DNA of 64,000 nucleotides from JAFGAV01 sp041479055 (GTDB taxonomy: Bacteria > Acidobacteriota > Aminicenantia > Aminicenantales > JAFGAV01), in contig OY969762.1 in NCBI GenBank assembly GCA_963702835.1, forward strand, positions 2,790,001 through 2,854,000. The letters run 5' to 3'. Both the position numbers and the translations under genes were made by a program. Below, piece after piece: positions 1 to 8,918 of this stretch. Each line of letters starts with the position of its first letter. Within the stretch, counting starts at the first letter, position 1. The notes below the pieces were generated by a model that was given only the letters and a program-made list of their open reading frames with translations, ran no database searches and had not been told where the DNA came from.

Positions 1-150
1 GTTTCCGTGCTGTCCCCTCCGGAAAAGGGGAAGGTCAACCGGGAGGTCATCGAACTCCTGGCCGCGCATTTCGGCCTGCCGGCCTCCGGAATCCGGATTG
101 TGCGGGGCGGTCAGTCGCGCCTCAAGCTGGTCGAGCTCACCGGCCCATGA
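1..150 (+). CDS. DUF167/YggU family protein, C-terminal fragment
   Basis: The window opens inside this gene; 49 codons remain before TGA at 148-150. The visible part contains the family signature PPEKGKVNREVIELLA followed by a short C-terminal strand ending RLKLVEL, which fits the end of DUF167 (PF02594) proteins of roughly 75-100 residues. Its biochemical role is unknown. The stop overlaps the ATG of the next gene (ATGA), so the two are probably cotranslated. The N-terminus lies outside the window. Confidence 0.8.
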   Translation, partial: VSVLSPPEKGKVNREVIELLAAHFGLPASGIRIVRGGQSRLKLVELTGP

Positions 151-1457
151 GCATCTATAACCTGATCAGCGCCCTTGGTGTTTTCATCCTGCCCGTGTTC
201 GCCTGGCTTACCTCCACCCGCCGGCGGGTGGTCAACTGGCGGGTCGTGTTCTGGGCTATCGGCCTCCAGCTCCTGTTTGCTTTTTTCATTTTTGTTGTCC
301 CCTGGGGCAGCCAGGTCTTTCTTTTCCTCAACCGGGTAGTGGTCCGCCTCCTGGACAGCGCCACGGCCGGCACGAAGTTCGTCTTCGGCCGTCTGGCTCT
401 GCCTCCCGGCACCGTCAATGAGGCGGGCGAGACATCGCTGGGCAATATCCTCATCACCCAGGCGCTGCCCACCATCATCTTTTTTGCGGCGCTGATCAGC
501 GTCCTCTATTATGCGCGGGTCATGCCCATTTTCATCCGTCTCTTTGCCTGGGTTTTCACCAAAACTATGCGCATCAGCGGCGCCGAATCGCTCAGCACCT
601 CCGCCAATATCTTTGTCGGCGTGGAATCGGCCTTGGTCGTCCAGCCTCACCTGCGGGAGATGACCGCCTCGGAGCTCGGCCTCATCCTGACCGCGGGAAT
701 GGCCACCATTGCCTCCACTGTTCTGGCCCTCTACGTTTTTTTCCTCAGGGCCGTCCTGCCCACCATCGCCGGCCATCTGCTCTCCGCTTCGTTCATGTGC
801 GCTCCGGCTTCGATCCTGATGTCCAAGCTGGTCATGCCCGAGATCGGCCGGCCCAAGACCCTGGGCCTGCATATCAAGCCGGCCTACGAACGCTCGGATA
901 ACTTAGTCATGGCCATCATCAACGGCGCCAACGACGGCCTGAAGCTGCTGGCCGGCATTGTGGCCCTGCTGCTGGCCTTCCTGGGGCTGCTGGCCCTGGC
1001 CGACCTGATCTTGGGCTGGCTGGGCGGCAACCTCAACCACTGGCTCGGCTGGCATTTCGAATGGTCGATCAAATCATTCCTGGGCTATTTCTTCTATCCT
1101 TTCACCTTTTTGCTGGGCGTGCCGCTGGCCGACGTCCCGGCCGTAGCCCGGCTCCTGGGCGAACGGACGGTGGCCACCGAGGTCGTCTCCTACCAGCACT
1201 TGGCCGAGTTGATGAAGGCCAAGGCCCTGGTCCATCCGCGTTCGGCCATCATCGCTTCCTATGCCCTGTGCGGGTTCGCCCATTTCGCCTCTCTGGCCAT
1301 ATTCGTGGGCGGTACGGGCGCCCTGGCCCCCGAGCGGATCAAGGACCTCTCACGGCTGGGCTTGCGGGCCTTGTGGGCCGCCACCCTGGCCTGTCTCCAG
1401 ACCGCGGCCGTGGCCGGGGCTTTCGTTACCCAGGGGTCTATTCTTTTGGGGAAATGA
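147..1457 (+). CDS. CNT-family (NupC-like) nucleoside transporter with altered substrate pocket
   Basis: This 436-residue integral membrane protein has the concentrative nucleoside transporter layout: N-terminal helices, a central gate domain and the C-terminal Nucleos_tra2 domain (YALCGF at 372-377, MAPER-like LAPER near 393). Family members import nucleosides using Na+ or H+. In characterised CNTs the GQTEAPL loop contacts the base and the NFxS segment contacts the ribose. Here the first motif reads GVESALVV (158-165), one residue shorter and without the QT pair, and NFxS is HFAS (His379, Ser382). Glu345 of the ATEVVSY motif is kept. The fold is secure; the substrate may not be an ordinary nucleoside. 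It starts at the ATGA overlap with the upstream gene. Confidence 0.85.
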   Translation: MSIYNLISALGVFILPVFAWLTSTRRRVVNWRVVFWAIGLQLLFAFFIFVVPWGSQVFLFLNRVVVRLLDSATAGTKFVFGRLALPPGTVNEAGETSLGNILITQALPTIIFFAALISVLYYARVMPIFIRLFAWVFTKTMRISGAESLSTSANIFVGVESALVVQPHLREMTASELGLILTAGMATIASTVLALYVFFLRAVLPTIAGHLLSASFMCAPASILMSKLVMPEIGRPKTLGLHIKPAYERSDNLVMAIINGANDGLKLLAGIVALLLAFLGLLALADLILGWLGGNLNHWLGWHFEWSIKSFLGYFFYPFTFLLGVPLADVPAVARLLGERTVATEVVSYQHLAELMKAKALVHPRSAIIASYALCGFAHFASLAIFVGGTGALAPERIKDLSRLGLRALWAATLACLQTAAVAGAFVTQGSILLGK

Positions 1458-1494
1458 GTTGTTTTTTATTTTTCCTGATACAATAGGTGCCCTT

Positions 1495-1524
1495 TTGGAC
1501 GTCATTCTCTTTTCGGGATATGAT
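1495..1524 (+). promoter_or_regulatory. Predicted sigma-70-type promoter of dprA
   Basis: TTGGAC (1495-1500) and TATGAT (1519-1524) are separated by 18 bp just ahead of the dprA ATG at 1533. Transcription would begin only a few bases before the start codon, so the mRNA would be nearly leaderless. Found by eye only. Confidence 0.4.
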
Positions 1525-1532
1525 GGATTATC

Positions 1533-2633
1533 ATGAGCGAGAAACGCCTCGACTGGATCGCCTTGGGCTTGGCCACGGCCGAATGCCCGAGGTCCATTCC
1601 TAAAATTCTGGCTCGCTTTGCCAGCCCGCTTGAGGTTTTTCACGCTCCCCAGGAAGATCTCCGGGGGTTGGGCCTCAATGATGAGATCGTTGGCTGTCTT
1701 TCCTCCGGATGCTTTCAGGAAAGGGCCGAAGAGGAGGAGGTCAGGCTCGACCGCCTGGGCGGCCGGGTCATTGTCTATGATGACGAGTCCTATCCCGGGT
1801 TGCTGAAACAAATCCCCGACCCGCCCTTCGTTCTCTTCAGCTTCGGCCGAACGGATGTCCTGCGCGGGCCGGCGGTGGGAATCGTGGGAGCACGGCGGCC
1901 GACCCCTTACGGCCGCGCGGCAGCCCAGAGCCTGGCCCGGGAGCTGGCCGGGCGGGGGCTGGCCGTAGCCAGCGGCTTGGCCGAGGGCATCGACAGCCGC
2001 GCCCATATGGGCGCCCTTGAGTCGGGCAGGACGATCGCAGTTTTGGGCACGGGCCTGGATATTGTTTATCCCAGACTTAACCGCGGCCTGGCGAAAAAAA
2101 TTACCGGCTCAGGCTGTCTGGTCACGGAATTTCCGCTGGGCGCCCGGCCCTTGGCTCATCATTTCCCTCAACGGAACAGGCTGATCAGCGGGCTGTGCCT
2201 GGCCCTGATTGTTGTAGAAGCGGCCCAGAATAGCGGCTCGTTGATTACCGCCCGCCTGGCCCTGGAGCAGAACCGGGAGGTCTTGGCCGTGCCGGGCAAT
2301 ATCACCTCGGAGTTGAGCCGGGGGACGAACGGGCTGATTCAGGCCGGAGCCAAAACCGTCACCTGCTGGCAGGATGTGGTCGAGGAGCTGCCGGAAGCGG
2401 TGCGGGCCGGGGCCCTTAAGATCGGCCGGCCCGAGCCGGACCGGCCGGCCCCCCGGGGAGGGGAGGAGAGCCGGGTCTTGGGCTGTCTGCGCCCCGACGG
2501 CCTTGTCCATATCGACGAGATTGCCGTCCGCACCGACGTTCCGCTGCCCAGCCTGCTGGCCGTGCTTCTGGACATGGAGCTCCGCGGCCTGGTTCGTCAA
2601 TCGCCCGGAAAGTTCTATCAAAGGAGCTTATGA
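1533..2633 (+). CDS. dprA: DNA-processing protein DprA (Smf)
   Basis: This 366-residue protein loads RecA on incoming single-stranded DNA during natural transformation. It has an N-terminal helix-hairpin-helix/SAM-like part (about 1-80), then the Rossmann-like DprA fold. Visible signatures are GARRPTPYGR, the SGLAEGIDSRAH motif, PQRNRLISG and NSGSLITA. A C-terminal winged-helix segment (about 300-366) binds DNA, as in the longer DprA versions. No ribosome-binding site is visible, which agrees with the promoter lying next to the start. The stop overlaps the topA start, so dprA, topA and xerC form one operon, a common arrangement. Confidence 0.95.
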   Translation: MSEKRLDWIALGLATAECPRSIPKILARFASPLEVFHAPQEDLRGLGLNDEIVGCLSSGCFQERAEEEEVRLDRLGGRVIVYDDESYPGLLKQIPDPPFVLFSFGRTDVLRGPAVGIVGARRPTPYGRAAAQSLARELAGRGLAVASGLAEGIDSRAHMGALESGRTIAVLGTGLDIVYPRLNRGLAKKITGSGCLVTEFPLGARPLAHHFPQRNRLISGLCLALIVVEAAQNSGSLITARLALEQNREVLAVPGNITSELSRGTNGLIQAGAKTVTCWQDVVEELPEAVRAGALKIGRPEPDRPAPRGGEESRVLGCLRPDGLVHIDEIAVRTDVPLPSLLAVLLDMELRGLVRQSPGKFYQRSL

Positions 2634-4951
2634 TGCCCCGTTCCCTGGTCATTGTAGAATCCCCGGCCAAGGCCAAGACCATCAATCGCTATCTTGGCCC
2701 TGACTTTGTAGTGGAAGCCTCCATGGGCCATGTCCGCGACCTGCCCAAGAGCACCTTGGGTGTGGACCTGGAGCATGATTTCGCCCCCAAGTACGTCATC
2801 ATCCCCGAGCGGCGCAAGATCGTCGCCACGCTCAAGAAAGCCGCTCAGGAATGCGAGACAGTTTTCCTGGCCGCCGACCCCGACCGGGAGGGCGAGGCCA
2901 TCTGTTGGCATCTCAAGGAGCTGCTGGAGGACTCAAACCGCAATGTCCACCGCGTCCTTCTCCACGAGATCACCAAGAAGGCGGTCCAGGAGGCCTTTCA
3001 AAACTGGCTGGAGCTGGATGCCAACAAGTTCAAAGCCCAGCAGACGCGGCGCATCCTGGACCGGCTGGTGGGCTATCTCATCAGCCCATTGCTGTGGAAG
3101 AAAATCGGCCGGGGGCTGAGCGCCGGCCGGGTCCAGTCCGTCGCCCTTCGGCTCATCTGCGAGCGCGAAAAGGAAATCAAAGCCTTTGTCACCGAGGAAT
3201 ACTGGACCATCAGCGCCAGCCTGCGTGCCTCCAGCCCGCCGGATTTCAAGGCCGCCCTGATCAAGATCGACGGCAAGAAGACCCGCCTGGGGGATGGACC
3301 AGCGGCCCTCCAGCTTGTGGACCGGCTCAAGCAGACGCCCTTTGTCCTGTCCGGCGTCGAGGTCCGGAAGAAGAAGAAAGACCCGCCCCCTCCCTACCTC
3401 ACCAGCACGCTCCAGCAGGACGGCTTCCGGATGTTGAGGTTCCCCGTCAAAAAAACCATGTCCCTGGCCCAGCGCCTGTATGAAGGGTTGGAGATCGGCG
3501 AGCGGGGGCAGGTGGGGCTGATCACTTACATGCGCACGGATTCCGTGCGCCTCTCCAACGAAGCGGTGGCCTGGGCCCGCCAGTATATTTCCTCGCGCTG
3601 GTCGGAGGCCTACCTTCCCGCGACGCCCCACCTGTTCAAGAGCAAAAAACAGGCCCAGGACGCCCATGAGGCCATTCGTCCCACCTCGCCCGACCTTCCC
3701 CCCGAAGCGCTCAAGCCCTACCTGAAGAAAGAAGAGTGGAACCTCTACCGGCTCATCTGGAACCGGTTCATCGCCAGCCAAATGAGCTCGGCCCAGTTGG
3801 AGGAAACCGAGTTCGATATCCGGGCCGCAAACTGCCAATTCTCGGCCAAGGGCGAAGTCATTCTCCATCCCGGTTTCTTGGCCTTGGCCCTGGAGCGGAA
3901 AAAAGAGCGAATGGCCGGCGAAGAAGGGGAAGAGCCGGAAGATGAAGAGGCCAAGACTTTGCCCAAGGCATCGCCGGGCGAGAACCTGACCCTGCTCGGC
4001 CTGGAGCCCAAGCAGAATTTCACCCAGCCCCCTTCCCGCTACACTGAAGGATCGCTGGTCAAGGAGCTGGAGGCCAAAGGCATCGGCCGGCCCAGCACTT
4101 ACGCGCCCATTATCGCCACTCTCCAGAACCGCGTCTATGTCATCAAGGAGGGGAGCAAATTCATCCCCACCGAACTGGGCCTGTTTGTGACGGACTTCCT
4201 GGTCCAGCACTTCCCGGACCTGATGGAGTTCAAGTTCACCGCCCTTATGGAGGAAGAGCTGGACCGCATCAGCGAGGGGGAATACGACTGGCTGGCTTCG
4301 CTGCGCGGATACTACCAGCGCCTGGAGGAGGACCTCCAGAAGGGCATGGAAACGGAAGGAGTCAAGAAGACCGGCATCCCCGTTGATGAGGTCTGCCCGC
4401 AGTGCGGTAAGCCACTGGTCATTAAGAGCGGCCGTTTCGGAAGCTTCAAGGCCTGCTCCGGCTACCCCGACTGCCAGTTCAAGAAGAGCATGGTCAAGAA
4501 GGAAGCCGTTCTCCTGGAAGAAAAATGCCCGCAGTGCGGCTCTCAGCTGGTCCAGCGTCGGGGGCGCTACGGGGTCTTCGTCGCCTGCTCGGATTACCCG
4601 CGCTGCAACTACGTGAAGAAAGAAAGGACGGACACCGGGATTCCCTGTCCCTCCGGCTGCGGCGGGACCATTTTGCAGCGCAAGACGCGGCGGGGCCGGT
4701 TCTTCTTCGGCTGCAGCCTTTATCCTAAATGCCGGTTCGCCACCTGGGATGAGCCTGTGGCCCAGGCCTGCCCCAAATGCGGAAAGCCGCTCCTTCTCCG
4801 CAAGCGGCGGAAAGACAAACCGCCCGTGGTGCGGTGCTGGGATGAGGCTTGTGACTACACGGCCGAGGAGAAGGCGCCGGAGAGCAGCCCCGCCCCTTCT
4901 TCGAAGCCGGACGAGACCGGCTCTCCTTCCTCTGATCCGCGGCCGGAATGA
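2630..4951 (+). CDS. topA: DNA topoisomerase I (type IA)
   Basis: This 773-residue enzyme relaxes negative supercoils by cutting one strand. The N-terminal Toprim domain starts VIVESPAKAKTI and contains DPDREGEAICWHL, the metal-binding acidic motif. The catalytic tyrosine is Tyr300 in GLITYMRTDS. Four C-terminal zinc-ribbon modules follow from about residue 585, each with paired cysteines (for example CPQCGKPL and CSGYPDC); the last is the most divergent. AAGGAGC lies just upstream of ATGATG, so either Met may start. It overlaps dprA by four bases and xerC by four bases. Confidence 0.97.
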   Translation: MMPRSLVIVESPAKAKTINRYLGPDFVVEASMGHVRDLPKSTLGVDLEHDFAPKYVIIPERRKIVATLKKAAQECETVFLAADPDREGEAICWHLKELLEDSNRNVHRVLLHEITKKAVQEAFQNWLELDANKFKAQQTRRILDRLVGYLISPLLWKKIGRGLSAGRVQSVALRLICEREKEIKAFVTEEYWTISASLRASSPPDFKAALIKIDGKKTRLGDGPAALQLVDRLKQTPFVLSGVEVRKKKKDPPPPYLTSTLQQDGFRMLRFPVKKTMSLAQRLYEGLEIGERGQVGLITYMRTDSVRLSNEAVAWARQYISSRWSEAYLPATPHLFKSKKQAQDAHEAIRPTSPDLPPEALKPYLKKEEWNLYRLIWNRFIASQMSSAQLEETEFDIRAANCQFSAKGEVILHPGFLALALERKKERMAGEEGEEPEDEEAKTLPKASPGENLTLLGLEPKQNFTQPPSRYTEGSLVKELEAKGIGRPSTYAPIIATLQNRVYVIKEGSKFIPTELGLFVTDFLVQHFPDLMEFKFTALMEEELDRISEGEYDWLASLRGYYQRLEEDLQKGMETEGVKKTGIPVDEVCPQCGKPLVIKSGRFGSFKACSGYPDCQFKKSMVKKEAVLLEEKCPQCGSQLVQRRGRYGVFVACSDYPRCNYVKKERTDTGIPCPSGCGGTILQRKTRRGRFFFGCSLYPKCRFATWDEPVAQACPKCGKPLLLRKRRKDKPPVVRCWDEACDYTAEEKAPESSPAPSSKPDETGSPSSDPRPE

Positions 4952-5832
4952 AGAAAGAAATTGATGAGTTCCTGAATTTTCTGCGGTACGAAAAAAACGC
5001 CTCGGCCCATACCATCGCCGCTTACCGCCGGGACCTCCTCCAGCTGGCCGATTATCTTCAGGAGAAAGGATGGCGGCTGCACGGCGTGGATAACGTCGTT
5101 CTGCGGAGCTTTCTGGTCCGTCTTCATGAGCGGAGACAGAAAAAATCCACCATCGCCCGCAAGCTGGCCGCCGTCCGTTCTTTTTTCCAGTATGGCTTGA
5201 AGAGGAACTGGCTGGAGGACAATCCCGCTCGCCTCTTGTCCAGCCCGAAACAGGACCGGCCCGTGCCGTCTTTTCTGTCCGAAAGGGAAGCGGCCGCCCT
5301 GCTCGACGTGCCCCGGACGGACAGCGTTTCCGGGCTCCGCGACAGGGCCTTCCTCGAGCTTCTTTACGCCGCGGGCATCCGGGTGAGCGAGCTGACCGGG
5401 TTGAACCTCGAGGACCTCAGCCTGTCCGAGAGGCTGGTCCGGGTCCGGGGAAAGGGCAAGAAGGAAAGGCTGGTTCCCTTCGGCCGGATGGCCGCGGAAA
5501 GCCTGCGTGTTTATTTGAAGAGGCGGTCTGAGCTGGGGCCCAGGCCGGCCGCCGAGAAAGCGGTTTTTGTGAGCCGGCTGGGAACGCGCCTGACCCCGCG
5601 TTCGGTGGAGAGAGCGGTGGACAAGTACATCCGCGGGACGGCCGTCCGCCGCAAGATCAGCCCCCATTCTCTCCGGCACTCTTTTGCCTCCCATCTCCTC
5701 AGCCGGGGCGCGGACTTGAGGGCCATTCAGGAATTATTAGGCCATGAGAGCCTGGCCACCACCCAAAAATACACCCACCTCAACCTGGGCCAGCTCCTGG
5801 AGACCTACCGCAAGAGCCATCCCCGCTCCTGA
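4948..5832 (+). CDS. xerC: Tyrosine recombinase XerC/XerD
   Basis: This 294-residue recombinase of the XerCD type resolves chromosome dimers at dif. An N-terminal SAM-like core-binding domain (about 1-95) precedes the catalytic domain. The catalytic set is visible: Arg in GIRVSELTGL, Lys in RGKGKKERLVP, His and Arg in HSLRHSFASHLL, His in LLGHESLATTQ, and Tyr in KYTHL. The start sits in an ATGA overlap with topA. Operon position favours the name xerC, but XerC and XerD are hard to tell apart by sequence. No dif site was recognised nearby. Confidence 0.9.
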   Translation: MKKEIDEFLNFLRYEKNASAHTIAAYRRDLLQLADYLQEKGWRLHGVDNVVLRSFLVRLHERRQKKSTIARKLAAVRSFFQYGLKRNWLEDNPARLLSSPKQDRPVPSFLSEREAAALLDVPRTDSVSGLRDRAFLELLYAAGIRVSELTGLNLEDLSLSERLVRVRGKGKKERLVPFGRMAAESLRVYLKRRSELGPRPAAEKAVFVSRLGTRLTPRSVERAVDKYIRGTAVRRKISPHSLRHSFASHLLSRGADLRAIQELLGHESLATTQKYTHLNLGQLLETYRKSHPRS

Positions 5833-6051
5833 CCTTTTCTTTTAAACCTGACGAAAATCAATTTCCTCTGCCTAGCGCGGCATGGTTTCTCTTATCTTGT
5901 CAACCGAGGGTGACGATGGCAAAGCCGAATCGTAAACAGACGGTTACGGAAGCTATCTAGATTTGCTCAGAAACGCTAGAAAACAAAGAGGATATCGGAT
6001 TTCACCTCTTGGCCCGGTGTTTGCATTTCTACAGGCGGAAGGAGGTTTTCC

Positions 6052-6369
6052 ATGAAACGCTTTATTTGGCAGAGCGTCGCCCTGGCTGCGCTCATCTCTT
6101 TGCTTCTCGTTCCCCTGGCCGAGGCTGTGGCCGGACAGCAATCCGCTGCCGGCAAGGCCAAAGTGAACATCAACTCCGCGGGCTTGAACGAGCTTCAGGC
6201 CCTGCCCCGCATCGGCCCCAAGATCGCGCAGCGCATCCTGGATTTCCGTAAGGAACACGGTCCGTTCAAGAGGGTTGAAGAGCTGATGAAAGTCAAAGGC
6301 ATCGGCGAAAAAATGTTCGGCAGTCTTAAGGACCTGATCACCGTGGGAACGGATGTCCAGGCCAAGTGA
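6052..6369 (+). CDS. ComEA-like helix-hairpin-helix protein, exported
   Basis: This 105-residue protein begins with a signal peptide (about 1-28, hydrophobic run after Lys-Arg, small residues before GQQS). Two helix-hairpin-helix motifs follow: VNINSAGLNELQALPRIG and KVKGIGEKMFG. The family binds double-stranded DNA; ComEA receptors work in transformation uptake, which would pair with dprA upstream. Some small members have other or unknown roles. A strong GGAGG lies 7 bases before ATG. It is transcribed alone; the 219 bp before it hold no other gene that I can see. Confidence 0.85.
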   Translation: MKRFIWQSVALAALISLLLVPLAEAVAGQQSAAGKAKVNINSAGLNELQALPRIGPKIAQRILDFRKEHGPFKRVEELMKVKGIGEKMFGSLKDLITVGTDVQAK

Positions 6370-6373
6370 AGGA

Positions 6374-6391
6374 GGAGGGCGCGAGCCCTCC
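6374..6391. terminator. Hairpin between convergent comEA-like gene and rdgB
   Basis: GGAGGGC, a GCGA loop and GCCCTCC make a perfect 7-bp stem between two convergent genes. It lacks a clear T tract on either side, so termination efficiency is uncertain. Confidence 0.5.
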
Positions 6392-6401
6392 CCCTTGCCC
6401 T

Positions 6402-7034
6402 TCATCTTGAACCGTCTGGAAAGGCGCGGGAAAGGAAACCACGCAACTGTCTCAGAGCCTGGCCCCGGTGACTGACCCTGTTTTTCTCCTCAGGGGTCAA
6501 TTCGGCGAAAGTCCGGCCCAGGGGTGGAAAGAAAAAAATTGGGTCGTAGCCAAAACCGTTTCTGCCCCGCGGCTCCGTGCTGATTCGGCCTTCGGCCGTT
6601 CCGGAAATCTCGGTCAGGATTTTTTCCTCTCGGCAGAGCACCAGGCAGCAAACGAATCGCGCCCGCCTTTTTTCCTCCGGTATCCCCTCCATCAGCTTGA
6701 GGAGCTTGGCGACATTGCGCGCATCGTCGGCCTCGGGTCCGGAGAAACGGGCAGAGTAGACTCCCGGCGCGCCGCCTAGATATTCAACTTCCAGCCCTGA
6801 GTCCTCGGCCAGGGTGAGATGGCCTGTCGGACGGGAATAGAACAGGGCCTTCTCCCGGGCGTTGTCCAGGAAGGTCAAGCCCTTTTCGGGAGCCGAGACG
6901 CTGAGCCCCAAGTCGTCGAGCGTCAGGAGCTTAACGGACAAATCCTCCAAAGCCTGGGCGATTTCCCAGAGCTTGCCGGGGTTAGTGGTGGCGGCCAGTA
7001 TCTTCTCTGTGCGGGCAGCCGGACGTTTCGTCAC
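6402..7034 (-). CDS. rdgB: XTP/dITP pyrophosphatase (RdgB/HAM1)
   Basis: This 210-residue house-cleaning enzyme hydrolyses dITP and XTP to monophosphates, keeping deaminated purines out of DNA. The family motifs are in place: ATTNPGKLWEI near the N-terminus, EDSGLEVEYLGGAPGVYSARF with the catalytic acidic residues, GFGYDPIFF and the C-terminal SHRGQAL. Length matches the family, allowing for a few extra N-terminal residues. The start overlaps the stop of the prenyltransferase gene by four bases, so it is translated as the last gene of the unit at 6402-8910. Confidence 0.95.
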   Translation of the reverse strand: MTKRPAARTEKILAATTNPGKLWEIAQALEDLSVKLLTLDDLGLSVSAPEKGLTFLDNAREKALFYSRPTGHLTLAEDSGLEVEYLGGAPGVYSARFSGPEADDARNVAKLLKLMEGIPEEKRRARFVCCLVLCREEKILTEISGTAEGRISTEPRGRNGFGYDPIFFFPPLGRTFAELTPEEKNRVSHRGQALRQLRGFLSRAFPDGSR

Positions 7035-7939
7035 TTCCCGACCTTGTCCAAGAAAAAAGACATGCAGAAAAGAACGAGAAGGAAGATCATGATGGCGGCC
7101 ACAGTTTTTGTCCCGAGCAACTTTTCCGGCTCCTCCAAGGCCTCTTCCTCACGCAGGGTTTTGCGGAAGATGATAGAGACCAGAACCAGGAGCGGCAGGC
7201 AATAATAAAGAAAAGTCTGCAGCCGGAAAGCGAGAGCGAACCACACGTAGGCGGCGAAGAAGATGACGGCGCTGGCGGCCATGCCCAGCAGGAGCGAGGT
7301 CCGGCCGTAGGCCTTGTGGGAGGAGCGGTAAATTCCGGCTTTGTCCTTGAGGAAATGGAACTCGGCCAACCTTTTGGCGACCATGAGCAGGTTGCCGAAG
7401 GCCCACCAGGACACCAGGAGGCTGATGGGCGGGAAAAGGCCCGCTGGAGCGAAGATGAACCAGCCGATGAAAAAGCGGATGGGGTTGTTCATGGATTCGG
7501 ACAGGGAATCCAGAAAGGGGATGTCCTTAGTCCGGATGGGCTTGATGTTGTAGATGAACCCGGCGGCCAGCAGCGTCAGAAGGGAATAGAAGTAGGCCCG
7601 GGAGAAGAGAAAGAAAGCGGCGGCCAGGCACACAACGGCCAGGGCGGCGCCCAGGGCGGCTAAAGGCCCTTTTTTGACCTCTCCCTGAATCAGAGGCCGG
7701 TGTCGTTTGGAAGGGTGATGGATGTCGAAGGGCATATCGGCGATCTCGTTGATGACGTAGTTAGCCGTGGAAATGCCCCAGGTCAAAACAAAGGCCAAGG
7801 CCAGCCGCCAGCCGGCCTGGATCCAGTCCAGGCCGGCCAAGGCCTGCCGGTTGAGGAAAAAATAGGCGGCCGGGCCCAGAAAAATGGCCAGGCTGCGGGG
7901 CCAGCGTTCCGGCCGGACTGCTTTGAAATAAGAACTCAC
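7031..7939 (-). CDS. UbiA-family prenyltransferase (decaprenyl-phosphate phosphoribosyltransferase-like)
   Basis: This 302-residue membrane protein has about eight hydrophobic helices and the two aspartate-rich motifs of UbiA transferases. The first is NYVINEIADMPFDIHHPSKR; the second is around KPIRTKDIPFLDSLSE. The HPSKRHRPL extension is typical of the subgroup that includes mycobacterial decaprenylphosphoryl-5-phosphoribose synthase, which attaches phosphoribose to a polyprenyl phosphate. A role in envelope or glycan precursor synthesis is therefore plausible but inferred. The gene overlaps rdgB downstream and the methyltransferase upstream by four bases each. Confidence 0.8.
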   Translation of the reverse strand: MSSYFKAVRPERWPRSLAIFLGPAAYFFLNRQALAGLDWIQAGWRLALAFVLTWGISTANYVINEIADMPFDIHHPSKRHRPLIQGEVKKGPLAALGAALAVVCLAAAFFLFSRAYFYSLLTLLAAGFIYNIKPIRTKDIPFLDSLSESMNNPIRFFIGWFIFAPAGLFPPISLLVSWWAFGNLLMVAKRLAEFHFLKDKAGIYRSSHKAYGRTSLLLGMAASAVIFFAAYVWFALAFRLQTFLYYCLPLLVLVSIIFRKTLREEEALEEPEKLLGTKTVAAIMIFLLVLFCMSFFLDKVGK

Positions 7940-8910
7940 GACCTGCGGACCTTTTCAGCGTAAATTTCGAAGGAATCGCCCAGGGGCAATTTTATCGGAA
8001 TTCCTTTTAAAAAAGAAGTGAGGCCGGACTCGGCCAGCCCATGGAAGACCGGCCGCCGGGAGAGCAGGTAATGAGCGCTGAAGGTCCAGGCATATCTGCG
8101 GAGCTCTACAATGCGAAATCCGGTGCGGCGCAGAAGGACGGCCAGGCTCTGCCAGGAAAAATAGGCCAAATGGCCGGGCCGAAGATGCCACCACCGCCTC
8201 CCCGCTGCCCTAGCGGCCAGGCTGTGGATATCGGGGGTGACCAAGCAGAGCAGGCCGCCGGGCTTTAAGACTTCCCAAGCTCGGGCCGCTGCCGGCAGGG
8301 GTTGAGGGACGTGCTCGATGATATCCACCATGCTGACAGCGGCATAATGCTCCCGCGGAAGGTCAAGCTCCAGCAGATCGCCCTGACGCAAACGGAGGCC
8401 GTATTTCCGGCGCGCGACCCGGACAGCCCATTCGGAGATTTCGAGGCCGTCCGGCCTCCAACCCCGCCGCCGGGCCAGGTCGAGAAGGATGCCGGTGGCG
8501 GCGCCGACATCCAGCAGCACCCCTTTCTCGGGCGCCAACTTATCCAGCCGGTCCAGGAGGCGGAGGAAGTTTCTCGACCGGCCCTCGGCTTCCTCTTCGT
8601 ACTGAGGGTCTTCCACTTGAGAGTATAGGGAGGCGATAGACTGGGGATTTGGACAAGGGTCGGCGAAGATGTGGCCGCAAGTCCGGCAGCGGCTCAAGTC
8701 CCAGATCTTGCCGTATTCGCTGTCCGTGATTTTGACCTGTTCGGGCCTGAGCAAGCTTGTGTCGAAAGTCGCTTTTTTGAAGGGGACGAGGTCCTCCGCC
8801 CGACAGACGGGGCAGGCCCTGGCTTTGACCATAGAGGTCCCCGGCCCGGCGCCCGCCGCCGGGGGGCGGCCTTTCCTGCCCTTGGCCGACATCCGAGCCC
8901 GCCGTCTCAT
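7936..8910 (-). CDS. Class I SAM-dependent methyltransferase with N-terminal zinc-ribbon-like region
   Basis: This 324-residue protein has an N-terminal four-cysteine region (CPVC at about 33 and CRTCGH at about 75) and then a Rossmann methyltransferase domain. LLDVGAATGILLDLA is motif I for SAM, DGLEIS is the acidic motif II, and VDIIEHV is the motif IV region. The layout resembles methyltransferase_23-type proteins that modify sugars or lipids. No substrate can be read from the sequence. The neighbouring polyprenyl-linked transferase suggests glycan or lipid modification. Codons 1-25 are basic and may not all be translated; an internal Met at residue 7 is an alternative. Confidence 0.8.
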   Translation of the reverse strand: MRRRARMSAKGRKGRPPAAGAGPGTSMVKARACPVCRAEDLVPFKKATFDTSLLRPEQVKITDSEYGKIWDLSRCRTCGHIFADPCPNPQSIASLYSQVEDPQYEEEAEGRSRNFLRLLDRLDKLAPEKGVLLDVGAATGILLDLARRRGWRPDGLEISEWAVRVARRKYGLRLRQGDLLELDLPREHYAAVSMVDIIEHVPQPLPAAARAWEVLKPGGLLCLVTPDIHSLAARAAGRRWWHLRPGHLAYFSWQSLAVLLRRTGFRIVELRRYAWTFSAHYLLSRRPVFHGLAESGLTSFLKGIPIKLPLGDSFEIYAEKVRRS

Positions 8911-8918
8911 AAATGACT

